From: Microbacterium sp.
Lineage (GTDB): Bacteria > Actinomycetota > Actinomycetes > Actinomycetales > Microbacteriaceae
Assembly (NCBI GenBank): GCA_002703245.1
Contig: NZTV01000092.1
Span: 1 to 33,061 of the forward strand
Direction: 5' to 3'
Length of the DNA stretch: 33,061 nucleotides
The notes below the pieces were generated by a model, which worked only from the letters and a program-made list of their open reading frames with translations, ran no database searches and was not told the DNA's origin. How positions within the stretch are numbered: position 1 is the stretch's first letter; each line of letters begins with the position of its first letter. Made by a program: the position numbers and the translations under genes. Below are positions 17,990 to 25,974 of this stretch, one piece after another.

Positions 17990-18056
17990 GTCGGAGAATC
18001 GCGCCGATGTCGGAGGTTCGCGGCGAGATCCTCCGACATCGGGCCGACTCTCCGAC
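17990..18056. repeat. Long imperfect palindrome, copy B
   Basis: Arms of 27 bases (17990-18016 and 18030-18056) pair with three mismatches around a 13-base loop. The left arm, starting GTCGGAGAATCGCGCCGATG, is identical to that of copy A at 16952. Unlike copy A it sits between divergent genes (DUF559 gene on the minus strand, Lrp-type gene on the plus strand), where a terminator would serve no purpose. This argues for a dispersed repeat. It could also influence both promoters. Confidence 0.8.
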
Positions 18057-18123
18057 ATCCGGCACCGGACGGGCTGGGCGGCGTGGCGGCCGGGATCCGG
18101 GTCGGAGCGATGGGGGAGTCCCG

Positions 18124-18129
18124 TATCGT
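18124..18129 (+). promoter_or_regulatory. -10 box TATCGT before the Lrp-type gene
   Basis: TATCGT is eight bases before the GTG at 18138 and no Shine-Dalgarno sequence intervenes. It supports a leaderless transcript beginning at or near that GTG. Confidence 0.4.
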
Positions 18130-18137
18130 CGGGTGGC

Positions 18138-19175
18138 GTGCAGGTGAATGATTCAGGGATGCCCGGAGCGGCTCAGGACGAGGCGGACGGTGTCGATCGG
18201 ATGATCGCGGCGGCGTTGCAGGTGAACGGGCGCGCCTCGTGGGGCGAGGTGGCGCGCGTGCTGGACCTGCCCGAGCGCACCGTCGCCCGGCGTGGCCAGC
18301 GCCTGCTCGACCGCGGATGGATCCGGATCTCCACCTACGTCGACGTCGCGCGTGTGTTGCACGCGCGCGCAACGGTGCTGCGGGTGACCACGGAGCCGGC
18401 GGCGTTGTGGGATGTCGCGCGGGCGCTGTCACGACGCACGGACGCCTCGTCGGTGTCGGTGCTGGAGGGCAGCAACGACGTCGGCGGGATGCTGCTTCCG
18501 CGCGATGATGCGGCCGTGCGGCGTCTCCTCTATCGCGAGATCCCCGCGATCCCGGGCATCGTATCGGTCAACGTCGCGCGCGTCTTGCGCTTCTTCCGTT
18601 CCGGTAGCGACTGGATCGCCCCGGGTCTGCTGACGCCCGAGCAGGTGGCCACTCTCCGGGGCGACCCGGCGCCGTCGGCGGACCCGGCCGACGCGATCTC
18701 CGCCGAGGAGGAGCGGATGATCGACCTGCTGCTGTTGGAGGGGCGGATGCCGATCGCGCAGCTCGCGCGCGCGCTCGAGGTCAACGCCACGACCGCACGT
18801 CGGCGCCTGGACTCGTTGCACCGGCGCGGTCTCATGCATCCCCGCACCGAGGTCGTCCCGTCTCTGTTCGGGCTGGGGCTGGAGGCGTTGGTGTGGATGC
18901 GGGCGCCGATGGCGCGCATGGAGCAGATCGGCAAAGCCCTCGCCGACGCCCCCGAGGTGAAGTTCATCGTGGCCACCACAGGGTCGACACCGTTGCTCGC
19001 GAACGTGCTCGTCCGTGACGAGGACGACTTCTACCGGTTCTTGACCAGCCCGGTCATCGCCGAGAACGAAGGCCTCGAGGTGGTCGAGTCCCTCGTGGTC
19101 GTCACGCCGGTGCTCCGGGGGTCGCTCCTGATCGACGAGGGTCCGGATCGGGAGGCCCAAAACCCGGACAAGTAG
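18138..19175 (+). CDS. Tandem Lrp/AsnC-type transcriptional regulator
   Basis: The 345-residue protein contains two Lrp/AsnC units in a row. The first helix-turn-helix is ADGVDRMIAAALQVNGRASWGEVARVLDLPERTVARRGQRLLDRGWI (about residues 14-60), followed by a ligand/oligomerisation (RAM) domain. The second is EEERMIDLLLLEGRMPIAQLARALEVNATTARRRLDSLHRRGL (about 193-236), again followed by a RAM-like domain. Usual Lrp proteins are about 150 residues, so this is a duplicated form. It directly precedes the aldehyde dehydrogenase/ABC operon on the same strand and probably controls it in response to an amino acid or amine. Start codons GTG 18138, GTG 18144 and ATG 18159 are all possible; the first is favoured by the -10 spacing. 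Confidence 0.88.
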   Translation: MQVNDSGMPGAAQDEADGVDRMIAAALQVNGRASWGEVARVLDLPERTVARRGQRLLDRGWIRISTYVDVARVLHARATVLRVTTEPAALWDVARALSRRTDASSVSVLEGSNDVGGMLLPRDDAAVRRLLYREIPAIPGIVSVNVARVLRFFRSGSDWIAPGLLTPEQVATLRGDPAPSADPADAISAEEERMIDLLLLEGRMPIAQLARALEVNATTARRRLDSLHRRGLMHPRTEVVPSLFGLGLEALVWMRAPMARMEQIGKALADAPEVKFIVATTGSTPLLANVLVRDEDDFYRFLTSPVIAENEGLEVVESLVVVTPVLRGSLLIDEGPDREAQNPDK

Positions 19176-19274
19176 CCGGGAATTGCTACAGAAGTGTTAA
19201 ATATGGCCAGATCCGGCGCTACAGGTTGCCGAAACGGCTGAAAAGAGCAAGACTCTCTCCCACGCGATGGTCGC

Positions 19275-19285
19275 GGGAGGAGAGG
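19275..19285 (+). promoter_or_regulatory. Ribosome binding site deciding the aldehyde dehydrogenase start
   Basis: GGGAGGAGAGG ends six bases before GTG 19292. It supports this start over the earlier in-frame TTG at 19226, whose extra 22 residues are basic and unlike the family. The 115-bp gap before 19292 also has an AT-rich patch (GTTAAATATGG near 19195) and two GCTACAG words (19186 and 19220 regions), which may belong to the promoter or an Lrp-type operator. Confidence 0.6.
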
Positions 19286-19291
19286 TCGGCA

Positions 19292-20782
19292 GTGTTCAGT
19301 GCGCAGGGCGAGGAGTGGGTCGGTCGCATCGACTCGCTGACCTTCCATGACGGTCCCTTCGTCGATGGACGCATCGTGCCCGGCCACGGCGAGCCGATTG
19401 CGCTGAGCTCACCGCGCGACGGCCGATCGCTTCCGCTGCTCGCGACCGCATCGCCGGACGATGTCGACGCCGCGGTGCGCTCGGCCCGTGCCGCGTTCGA
19501 GGCCGGGACCTTCTCGCGTCGCGCGCCACGGGAGCGCGGCCGGATGTTGCTGGCCGTGGCCGACGCGATCCACGAACGGGCGCAGGATCTCGCCCTGCTG
19601 ATCTCTCTGGAAATGGGAAAGCCGATCCGCGAGGCGCTCGAGACCGAGATGCGTGCGGTCGTGAACTGCTTCCGCTGGTACGGGGAGGCCGTCGACAAAC
19701 TGATCGACGAGTCGCCGGTCACGGGGGAGGACAGTCTCGCGCTGGTCACGCGGGAGCCCGCGGGAGTGGTCGCGGCCGTCGTGCCGTGGAACTTCCCCCT
19801 CACGATGACCGCCTGGAAGGTGGCCGCGGCCCTCGCCGGCGGGAACAGCGTCATCGTCAAGCCCGCCGAACACACGAGCCACTCGGCCCTCCTCCTGGCC
19901 GAGATCGCCACGCAGGCCGGGCTCCCGGCGGGCGTGCTCAACGTCGTGCCCGGTCACGGAGCCGTCGCCGGTCGGGCGCTGGGCGAGCACCCGGATGTGG
20001 ACGTGCTCACCTTCACCGGTTCCCCCGAGGTGGGCCGTCGGTTCCTCGGCTACTCGGCCGCTTCCAACGGCAAGCGCGTGTGGCTGGAGCTCGGCGGCAA
20101 GACCGCGAGCCTCGTGCTGCCCGACGCCGACCTGGACAAGGCGGTGCGCGCCACCGCCGACGGCTGCTTCTACAACCAGGGCCAGATGTGCACCTCGTCG
20201 TCGCGACTGCTCGTACCGCGAAATCGCGTGGCCGAAGCGCTCGAGATCGCCGCCGACGTCGCGGCCGCGTCCGCGCCGGCCGACCCGCTGGACCCGGCCA
20301 CCGGCATGGGCGCGATCGTCAGCGAGCGTCAGCTCGAGCGCATCGCGGGGTTCGTGGAGCGTGCGCCGGCGGACGGGGCGCGCGTGGTCGCCGGTTCCGC
20401 CTCACGTGTCGAGGTCGTCCCCGGCGGCAGCTACTTCGCGCCGGCGGTGATCGCGGCCGACCCGACGCACGAGGTGGCCCGTGAGGAGATCTTCGGCCCC
20501 GTGCTGTCGGTGATCGCCTACGACGACCTCGACGACGCGTTGCAGATCGCCAACGGCACCGAGTACGGGCTGGCGGCGGCGCTGTGGAGTGACGACCTCA
20601 AGGCGGTGCATCGCGTCTCGCGGCGACTGCGCGCCGGGGTGGTGTGGGTGAACTGCTTCGAAGAGGGCGATATGACGGTTCCCTTCGGCGGGGTGAAGGG
20701 GTCGGGGTACGGCCGCGACAAGAGCCTGCACGCGATCGACAAGTTCACCGACCTCAAGACCACGTGGATCGATCTGTCATGA
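19292..20782 (+). CDS. Aldehyde dehydrogenase (PuuC-like)
   Basis: The 496-residue NAD(P)-dependent aldehyde dehydrogenase has the cofactor-binding VVPWNFPLTMTAWKVAAAL, FTGSPEVGRRFLG, the catalytic Glu in LELGGKTASLVLPDADLD, the catalytic Cys in FYNQGQMCTSSSR and the C-terminal EEIFGPVLSVIAY. The next gene encodes a PuuD-like hydrolase, and a polyamine-type importer follows. The probable substrate is therefore gamma-glutamyl-gamma-aminobutyraldehyde or a related aminoaldehyde, giving the acid. That is inference from context; the family alone allows other aldehydes. The start is GTG with a strong ribosome binding site. The stop overlaps the next start (ATGA). Length is normal. Confidence 0.93.
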   Translation: MFSAQGEEWVGRIDSLTFHDGPFVDGRIVPGHGEPIALSSPRDGRSLPLLATASPDDVDAAVRSARAAFEAGTFSRRAPRERGRMLLAVADAIHERAQDLALLISLEMGKPIREALETEMRAVVNCFRWYGEAVDKLIDESPVTGEDSLALVTREPAGVVAAVVPWNFPLTMTAWKVAAALAGGNSVIVKPAEHTSHSALLLAEIATQAGLPAGVLNVVPGHGAVAGRALGEHPDVDVLTFTGSPEVGRRFLGYSAASNGKRVWLELGGKTASLVLPDADLDKAVRATADGCFYNQGQMCTSSSRLLVPRNRVAEALEIAADVAAASAPADPLDPATGMGAIVSERQLERIAGFVERAPADGARVVAGSASRVEVVPGGSYFAPAVIAADPTHEVAREEIFGPVLSVIAYDDLDDALQIANGTEYGLAAALWSDDLKAVHRVSRRLRAGVVWVNCFEEGDMTVPFGGVKGSGYGRDKSLHAIDKFTDLKTTWIDLS

Positions 20783-21546
20783 CCCGTCCCCTCATCGGCG
20801 TCACCACCTGGCTGCGTCGCGTCGACACCGATCTCGGTCCGCAGCGGCCGGTGCACTCGCTGGGTGTGGAGTACGCCGACCCGGTGGAGGCGGCGGGCGG
20901 CGTCCCCGTGCTGCTTGCCGCAACCGCGGGAGTCGACGAACTGCTCGACACCCTCGACGGGGTCGTGATCTCGGGCGGGCAGGACGTGGACCCCTCCCGG
21001 TACGGGTGCGCGCCCGAGCCGGGCCGCGGTTACGACGCCGAGCGCGACGCGTTCGAGATCGCCCTGGTGCGCGGCGCGCGCGAACGCGGCCTGCCCCTTT
21101 TGGGCATCTGCCGCGGCCTGCAGGTGGCCAACGTCGCCTTCGGCGGCACGCTCGTCCTCGACCTGCCCCCGACCGCGGATCACGCCCCCGTCGTGGCCGC
21201 GGCGGACCAGGCGATGATCCGCCACGACGTGCAGATCGCACCCGGGTCCGCGTTGGCCGCCGTCTACGGCGTCACCCGACGTCGCGTGAACACCATCCAC
21301 CATCAGGCGGTCGACCGTGTCGCCGCAGGTTTCACGGTCAGCGCCCGCGCGGACGACGGCGTCGTCGAGGGCCTCGACGGCCCCGCCGGCTGGCCCTTCT
21401 GGTCCGTGCAGTGGCACCCCGAAAAGCTCCTCGAGCCTGCCGAAGCGGCGGCCGAAGCCCCCCTGTTCGCGGCCCTCGTCGCCGCGGCCGCCGCGTACGA
21501 CGTGCGCAGCGAATCCTCGATCCCGATCGGAGAGACCGTCCCGTGA
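20779..21546 (+). CDS. Gamma-glutamyl-gamma-aminobutyrate hydrolase-like class I amidotransferase (PuuD-like)
   Basis: This 255-residue protein belongs to peptidase family C26. The nucleophile Cys is in LLGICRGLQVANVAFGG (about residues 111-127), and the His-Glu pair is in WSVQWHPEK near 210. The oxyanion region is VVISGGQDVDP. In the puu pathway this enzyme releases GABA and glutamate from gamma-glutamyl-GABA, the product of the aldehyde dehydrogenase encoded just upstream. The genes overlap by four bases on both sides (ATGA before, GTGA after). The stand-alone form without a synthase domain fits a hydrolase. The exact gamma-glutamyl substrate is inferred. Confidence 0.9.
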   Translation: MTRPLIGVTTWLRRVDTDLGPQRPVHSLGVEYADPVEAAGGVPVLLAATAGVDELLDTLDGVVISGGQDVDPSRYGCAPEPGRGYDAERDAFEIALVRGARERGLPLLGICRGLQVANVAFGGTLVLDLPPTADHAPVVAAADQAMIRHDVQIAPGSALAAVYGVTRRRVNTIHHQAVDRVAAGFTVSARADDGVVEGLDGPAGWPFWSVQWHPEKLLEPAEAAAEAPLFAALVAAAAAYDVRSESSIPIGETVP

Positions 21547-22013
21547 CCAAGAAGATCTTCCTCGAGTACGACACCGGTGTGCGTGCCGTGGCGACCCTCC
21601 TCGAGGAGCACGCCCCCCGCACCTGCGAGGCGCTGTGGGGCGCGTTCGAAACCCCCCGCACGATGCAGGCGCTGCACGCGATGTACGCTGGCCCGGAGGT
21701 GATGGTCGGCCTTCCCGAAGAGGCGCAGAACTTCGACCCCCAGACGGTGCCGTTCGAGAACCAGCAGGTCGTCCCCGCCCCCGGCGACCTGATGTGGTAC
21801 TGGCAGCAGCCCATGCAGATGGGTGGACTGCCGTTCGAATGGTACGAGGTCGGCGTGTTCTACGACCGCGGCGCCCGCGTGCTCGGCCCCCTCGGGTGGA
21901 CCCCCGTGAACATCTGGGCCTCGGTGACCGAAGGTCTCGAGGAGTTCGCCCGTGAGAGCGCGGCGATCCGGATCGACGGCGCCAAAAAGCTCACCATCGG
22001 CCGCGTCTCCTGA
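21543..22013 (+). CDS. DUF3830 family protein
   Basis: This 156-residue protein matches the DUF3830 family, which is expected to have a cyclophilin-like barrel fold. Recognisable parts are the N-terminal TKKIFLEYDTGVRAVATLLEEHAPRTCEALW, the middle NFDPQTVPFENQQVVPAPGDLMWYWQQP, and FYDRGARVLGPLGWTPVNIWASVTEGLEEFA. No catalytic motif is known to me. The GTG at 21543 overlaps the preceding stop (GTGA) and the ABC binding-protein gene starts 38 bp later, so it is embedded in the catabolic/uptake operon. It may act on the imported compound, but no function is established. Confidence 0.85.
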   Translation: MTKKIFLEYDTGVRAVATLLEEHAPRTCEALWGAFETPRTMQALHAMYAGPEVMVGLPEEAQNFDPQTVPFENQQVVPAPGDLMWYWQQPMQMGGLPFEWYEVGVFYDRGARVLGPLGWTPVNIWASVTEGLEEFARESAAIRIDGAKKLTIGRVS

Positions 22014-22051
22014 GCGGCACCCCTCCCCCCACCAGAACCAAGGAGCCCCAC

Positions 22052-23140
22052 ATGAACACCCGCAGAATGCTGACCGGTGGCGCGATCGTCGTCTCCGGCG
22101 CGCTCGCCCTCGCCGCCTGCTCGAGCGGCGAGGACACCTCGTCGTCCGACGCCTCCGGCGAGCTCGACTACGCCGGTGAGACCCTCGTCGTCACGTCCTT
22201 CGGCGGCGACTGGGAAACGGCCTTCGTCAAGGCCGTCGTCGAGCCTTTCGAGGCCGACACCGGCGCCGAGGTCGAGCTGGTCACCCTCTACTCCGGTGAC
22301 GCTCTCGCCCAGATCACGGCACAGGCCGCGTCCCCGCAGATCGACGTCGTCCACTTCTCCGGCGGCCAGGAGTACACTGCGGCCGCGGATGGACTCCTCG
22401 AGCCGATCGCGGCGGACGAGCTGGCGAACTCGGGCGACCTGATCGAGGTCGCGGCAGCGGGCCTGGACCGCGGCGAGGGACCGGTCATCCAGCTCGCACC
22501 CATCGGCCTGGTCTACAACACCGAGTCGGGGGCCCCGGCGCCCACCAGCTGGCTCGACGTGTTCGACGAGGCCTACGCCGGGCACGTCGCCTTGACCGAC
22601 TTCTCCAACACCTACGGCGTGCTGTCGATGTTGCGTGTGTCGGATGCGCTCGGCGGCGGCATCGAGGACCCGAGCGAGGCGATCAACGAGCTCGGCGCCC
22701 TGGCGGCCGACGGTGACGCGATCGTCGTGCCCACCTCGCCCGACCTGCAGACCGCCTTCGCGCAGCGCGACACGTGGCTGGCCCCCTACGCCATGGACTA
22801 CGCCGGGACCCTGATCGACGCCGGTCTGCCGGTCGAGTTCATCGTGCCCGAGGAGGGTGTGACCGCCTCGCTCATCACCTCCAACGTCGTGGCGGGCCGG
22901 GAGAACCCCGAGCTGGCGAAGCTGTTCGTCGACTACGAGCTCAGCCCCGAGGCGCAGGCGGTGTTCGCCGAGGAGATGCGTTACTCGCCGGTCAACACGA
23001 CCACCGAGGTCTCCGCTGACGCCGCCGATGCGGTCCTGACCGCGGACGATCTCGCCGAGGTCGTCGTGTACGCCCCGGCGGAGATCGCCGAGGGACGTAC
23101 CGCGTGGACCGACGAGTGGAATGCGCTGATCACCGGATGA
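22052..23140 (+). CDS. ABC importer substrate-binding lipoprotein (PotD-like)
   Basis: The 362-residue lipoprotein has a signal peptide ending in ALALAACSS (lipobox LAAC near residues 20-23). The mature part begins YAGETLVVTSFGGDWETAFVKAVVEPFEADTGAEVELV, typical of the spermidine/putrescine-type binding proteins. It captures the substrate outside the membrane for the two permeases that follow. AAGGAG lies six bases before the ATG. The 38-bp gap is the largest inside the operon, and the following permease gene overlaps it by four bases. The family is clear; polyamine as ligand is an inference from family and neighbours. Confidence 0.9.
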   Translation: MNTRRMLTGGAIVVSGALALAACSSGEDTSSSDASGELDYAGETLVVTSFGGDWETAFVKAVVEPFEADTGAEVELVTLYSGDALAQITAQAASPQIDVVHFSGGQEYTAAADGLLEPIAADELANSGDLIEVAAAGLDRGEGPVIQLAPIGLVYNTESGAPAPTSWLDVFDEAYAGHVALTDFSNTYGVLSMLRVSDALGGGIEDPSEAINELGALAADGDAIVVPTSPDLQTAFAQRDTWLAPYAMDYAGTLIDAGLPVEFIVPEEGVTASLITSNVVAGRENPELAKLFVDYELSPEAQAVFAEEMRYSPVNTTTEVSADAADAVLTADDLAEVVVYAPAEIAEGRTAWTDEWNALITG

Positions 23141-23973
23141 GCGCGCGAACCCGCAAGGAGCCCTGGCTCCTTCTTCTGCCCGCGGCTGCCCTGCTCGGGA
23201 TCGGCTTCGTCACCCCGGTGGCGGGCATGCTCCTCATGAGCGTGCAGACGCCGGCAGGCGGGTTCACCCTGGAGAACTTCGTACGACTGTTCTCCAGCGA
23301 GTACTACATGCAGGCGGCGTGGCGGTCGCTGCGGCTGGGTGTCATCCAGACCGTCGTCACGCTGATCATCGCGATCCCGCTCTCGTACATCATGGCGAGG
23401 GCGGGGTCGCGCCTGCGATCGTTCCTTCTCATCGTGGTGATCCTCCCGTTGATGACCAGCGTCGTCGTGCGCACCTTCGGCTGGGTCGTGCTCATGAGCC
23501 CCGCCGGGCCCCTCATGCAGATCCCGGGCCTTCAGGAGCTGGTCGGGGGAACCCAGGGACTGCTCGGCACGGAGGTCGGCATCGTCATCGCGATGGTGCA
23601 GGTCCTCCTCCCGTTCGCGGTGCTCAGCATCCTCGGGGTGATGGCCGGGATCAGTCCGCAGCTGGAGGAGGCCTCCCGCACGCTCGGTGCGGGCTTCTGG
23701 CGCACCTTGCGCACCGTCGTGCTGCCGCTGTCGGTGCCGGGGATCCTCGCGGGGGCGTCTTTGGTGTTCGTGCTCTCGGTGAGTTCGTTCATCACCCCCC
23801 GCTTCATCGGCGGGGTGCAGATCCCGGTGTTCGCCCAGACGATCTACGTCGACGCGACGACGAATCTCGACTGGCCCTTCGCCGCAGCGCAGGCCGTGCT
23901 GCTGTTCGCCGGCGTCATGCTGGTGCTCGCCGCGGTCGCCCGAATCGGAAAGCAGAGGACCGCCGCATGGTGA
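23137..23973 (+). CDS. ABC importer permease, PotB-like
   Basis: This 278-residue integral membrane protein has about six helices, beginning WLLLLPAAALLGIGFVTPVAGMLLMS. It has the permease-ATPase coupling (EAA) loop EASRTLGAGFWRTLRTVVLPLSVPGILAG near residues 183-211. It forms half of the translocation channel with the next gene product. The ATG overlaps the stop of the binding-protein gene (ATGA), and its own stop overlaps the following gene by seven bases. The PotB/PotC order matches polyamine transporters. Confidence 0.92.
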   Translation: MSARTRKEPWLLLLPAAALLGIGFVTPVAGMLLMSVQTPAGGFTLENFVRLFSSEYYMQAAWRSLRLGVIQTVVTLIIAIPLSYIMARAGSRLRSFLLIVVILPLMTSVVVRTFGWVVLMSPAGPLMQIPGLQELVGGTQGLLGTEVGIVIAMVQVLLPFAVLSILGVMAGISPQLEEASRTLGAGFWRTLRTVVLPLSVPGILAGASLVFVLSVSSFITPRFIGGVQIPVFAQTIYVDATTNLDWPFAAAQAVLLFAGVMLVLAAVARIGKQRTAAW

Positions 23974-24767
23974 GATCACTGCCGTTGTGGGCGAAGGTCT
24001 TCGCGGGCGTCCTCGCGATCTTCGTCACCGCCTACATGCTCGTCCCCCTGCTCGTCGTCGCCGGCGCGTCGATCGGTGAGAGCCGTTTCCTCACCTTCCC
24101 GCCCACGGGATTCACCCTCGACTGGTACGTCGACGCCCTCACGAGCGACACCTATCTCGAGCCGTTCCGTCTCAGCCTCATCGTCGGGGTCACCGTCGCG
24201 CTGCTCGCCGCGATCGTGGGCACGGCGGCGGCACTCGCACTCACCCGGTTCCCCATCCCCGGCGCCGGCGCGATCCAGGCGTTCCTGATGTCGCCGTTGA
24301 CGATCCCGACCATCATCCTCGCCATCGGCGCGCTGTCGGTGGCGTCCCTCACGATCGGTGCGCCGAACGTGGGCGTGCTGATCCTCGTGCACACCGTGAT
24401 CGCGATCCCGTACGTCATGCGCACCGTCACGGGCGTGATGACCCGGGCCGACCGTTTCACCGAGGAGGCCGCGCGCACCCTGGGCGCCGGCACGTGGAAC
24501 CGGTATCGACTGGTCGTGCTCCCGGTGGCACGACCGGGCATCGCCGCGGGGGCGTTCTTCGCCTTCAACATCTCCTTCGATGACGCCGTCATCGCCCTGT
24601 TCCTGCGCACCCCGCAGCTCGAGACGCTCCCGATCGCGATCTACGGGCAACTGGAATTCAGCACGTCGCCGACCGTCGCGGCGGTCTCGACGCTGATGGT
24701 GCTGCTCACCGTCGTACTCATGATCGCGCTCGAGCGCATCATCGGACTCGGAAGGTTGTTCGTCTGA
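23967..24767 (+). CDS. ABC importer permease, PotC-like
   Basis: The 266-residue membrane protein is the second channel subunit. It begins MVRSLPLWAKVFAGVLAIFVTAYMLVPLLVVAGAS and has the EAA loop TEEAARTLGAGTWNRYRLVVLPVARPGIAAGA near residues 165-195. FDDAVIALFLRTPQLETLPIAIYGQLEFSTSP near 205-235 is typical of PotC. It overlaps the previous gene by seven bases and the ATPase gene by one base (TGATG), so all four importer parts are translated in step. Confidence 0.92.
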   Translation: MVRSLPLWAKVFAGVLAIFVTAYMLVPLLVVAGASIGESRFLTFPPTGFTLDWYVDALTSDTYLEPFRLSLIVGVTVALLAAIVGTAAALALTRFPIPGAGAIQAFLMSPLTIPTIILAIGALSVASLTIGAPNVGVLILVHTVIAIPYVMRTVTGVMTRADRFTEEAARTLGAGTWNRYRLVVLPVARPGIAAGAFFAFNISFDDAVIALFLRTPQLETLPIAIYGQLEFSTSPTVAAVSTLMVLLTVVLMIALERIIGLGRLFV

Positions 24768-25807
24768 TGGCCACTCTCACCATCGCCTCGCTGAAGAAGG
24801 ACTTCAAAGGCACCCCGGTGCTCAAGGGCATCTCGCTGGATGCCGCCTCGGGCGAATTCCTGTCGCTGTTGGGTCCCTCGGGCTGCGGCAAGACCACGTT
24901 GCTGCGCTGTATCGCCGGGCTGGAGACCACCTCCGCCGGCAGCATCCACATCGCCGGTCAAGACGTCACCGATCTTCCGCCGGAGAAGCGGCACCTCGGC
25001 ATGATGTTCCAGAGCTACGCGCTGTTCCCGCATCTGTCGGTGCGCGAGAACGTCCGCTTCGGTCTCCGGATGGCCGGGGACCAGCCGAAGAGTCGGCAGA
25101 AGGAACTCGCCCAGGCGGCGCTGGAGCGCGTGCAGATGGGGCATCTCGGCGACCGGATGCCTCCGCAGTTGTCCGGGGGCCAGCAGCAGCGTGTCGCATT
25201 GGCCCGCGCGATCGCCGTGGAGCCGCGCGTCCTCCTGCTGGATGAGCCGCTGTCGAACCTCGACGCGCGTCTGCGCGAAGACATGCAGATCGAGTTGAAA
25301 GAACTCCACCGCTCCCTGGGGCTGACGACGGTGTTCGTCACGCACGACCAGGAGGAGGCGATGAGCCTGTCGGACCGGGTGGTGCTGATGAACGGGGGAG
25401 TGATCGAGCAGATCGGTGCCCCGGAGGAGATCTACGCCGCGCCGCGCACGGCGTTCGCCGCCGACTTCATCGGCGCGGCCAACCTGCTCCACGCGACGCG
25501 CTCGGGTCGTTGGGCGCACGTGACCGCGTCCGGTGGCGAGGTGCTCGTGGTGGGAGAGGGCTCCGATGGGGCGGGGCGCGTGATGCTCCGCCAGGAGGAC
25601 CTCGAGCTGGTGGCCGCCGATGACGCCGCCGCGATGCTCGCGGTCGAGGTCGTGGCCCACATCTATCGCGGCGCCGACGTCGTGTACGTCGCCCGCATCG
25701 GCGAGGACGAATTGCGCATCGTCATGCCCCGCCACGCGCAGGTCTTCCCGGCCGGCCCCGCGGCGGTTCGGTGGCGCGAGGGCGCCGCACGCTGGATCGC
25801 GGCCTGA
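24767..25807 (+). CDS. ABC importer ATPase, PotA-like
   Basis: This 346-residue ATPase powers the importer. Motifs in order: Walker A GPSGCGKTT near residue 38, Q-loop MMFQSYALFPHLSV, signature LSGGQQQRVALARAI near 135, Walker B VLLLDEPLSNLDARLRE near 157, H-loop FVTHDQEEAMSLSD near 190. A C-terminal TOBE-type regulatory domain covers about residues 270-345. All catalytic residues are intact. Length fits the spermidine/putrescine group. It is the last gene of the operon and is followed by an 11-bp hairpin. Confidence 0.94.
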   Translation: MATLTIASLKKDFKGTPVLKGISLDAASGEFLSLLGPSGCGKTTLLRCIAGLETTSAGSIHIAGQDVTDLPPEKRHLGMMFQSYALFPHLSVRENVRFGLRMAGDQPKSRQKELAQAALERVQMGHLGDRMPPQLSGGQQQRVALARAIAVEPRVLLLDEPLSNLDARLREDMQIELKELHRSLGLTTVFVTHDQEEAMSLSDRVVLMNGGVIEQIGAPEEIYAAPRTAFAADFIGAANLLHATRSGRWAHVTASGGEVLVVGEGSDGAGRVMLRQEDLELVAADDAAAMLAVEVVAHIYRGADVVYVARIGEDELRIVMPRHAQVFPAGPAAVRWREGAARWIAA

Positions 25808-25835
25808 TCCGCCCCGGGCCGGCGGGTCGCGCCGG

Positions 25836-25869
25836 CGCCGGATGACCATCCCCCCAACGTCATCCGGCG
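25836..25869. terminator. Hairpin after the importer operon
   Basis: CGCCGGATGAC (25836-25846) and GTCATCCGGCG (25859-25869) pair perfectly over 11 bases around a 12-base C-rich loop. It lies 29 bp after the ATPase stop and before the convergent GNAT gene, so it probably ends both transcripts. No T-tract is seen, as elsewhere in this window. Confidence 0.6.
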
Positions 25870-25974
25870 TCGACGCGGCCCTCCGGCCGGTCGAGGGCGA
25901 CGAGCGGAGGAGCCTGAGGCGCCGCCGCCGGAACGCGGGGCCCTCATCCCGGGGGCGGGCCCTTCGCGGTCTCG

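Noticed and set aside
16952..18056. CRISPR array or toxin-antitoxin locus around the DUF559 gene
   Set aside because: There are only two palindromes about 1 kb apart with no regular spacers, and no partner gene accompanies the DUF559 protein despite its AbiEi-like N-terminus.
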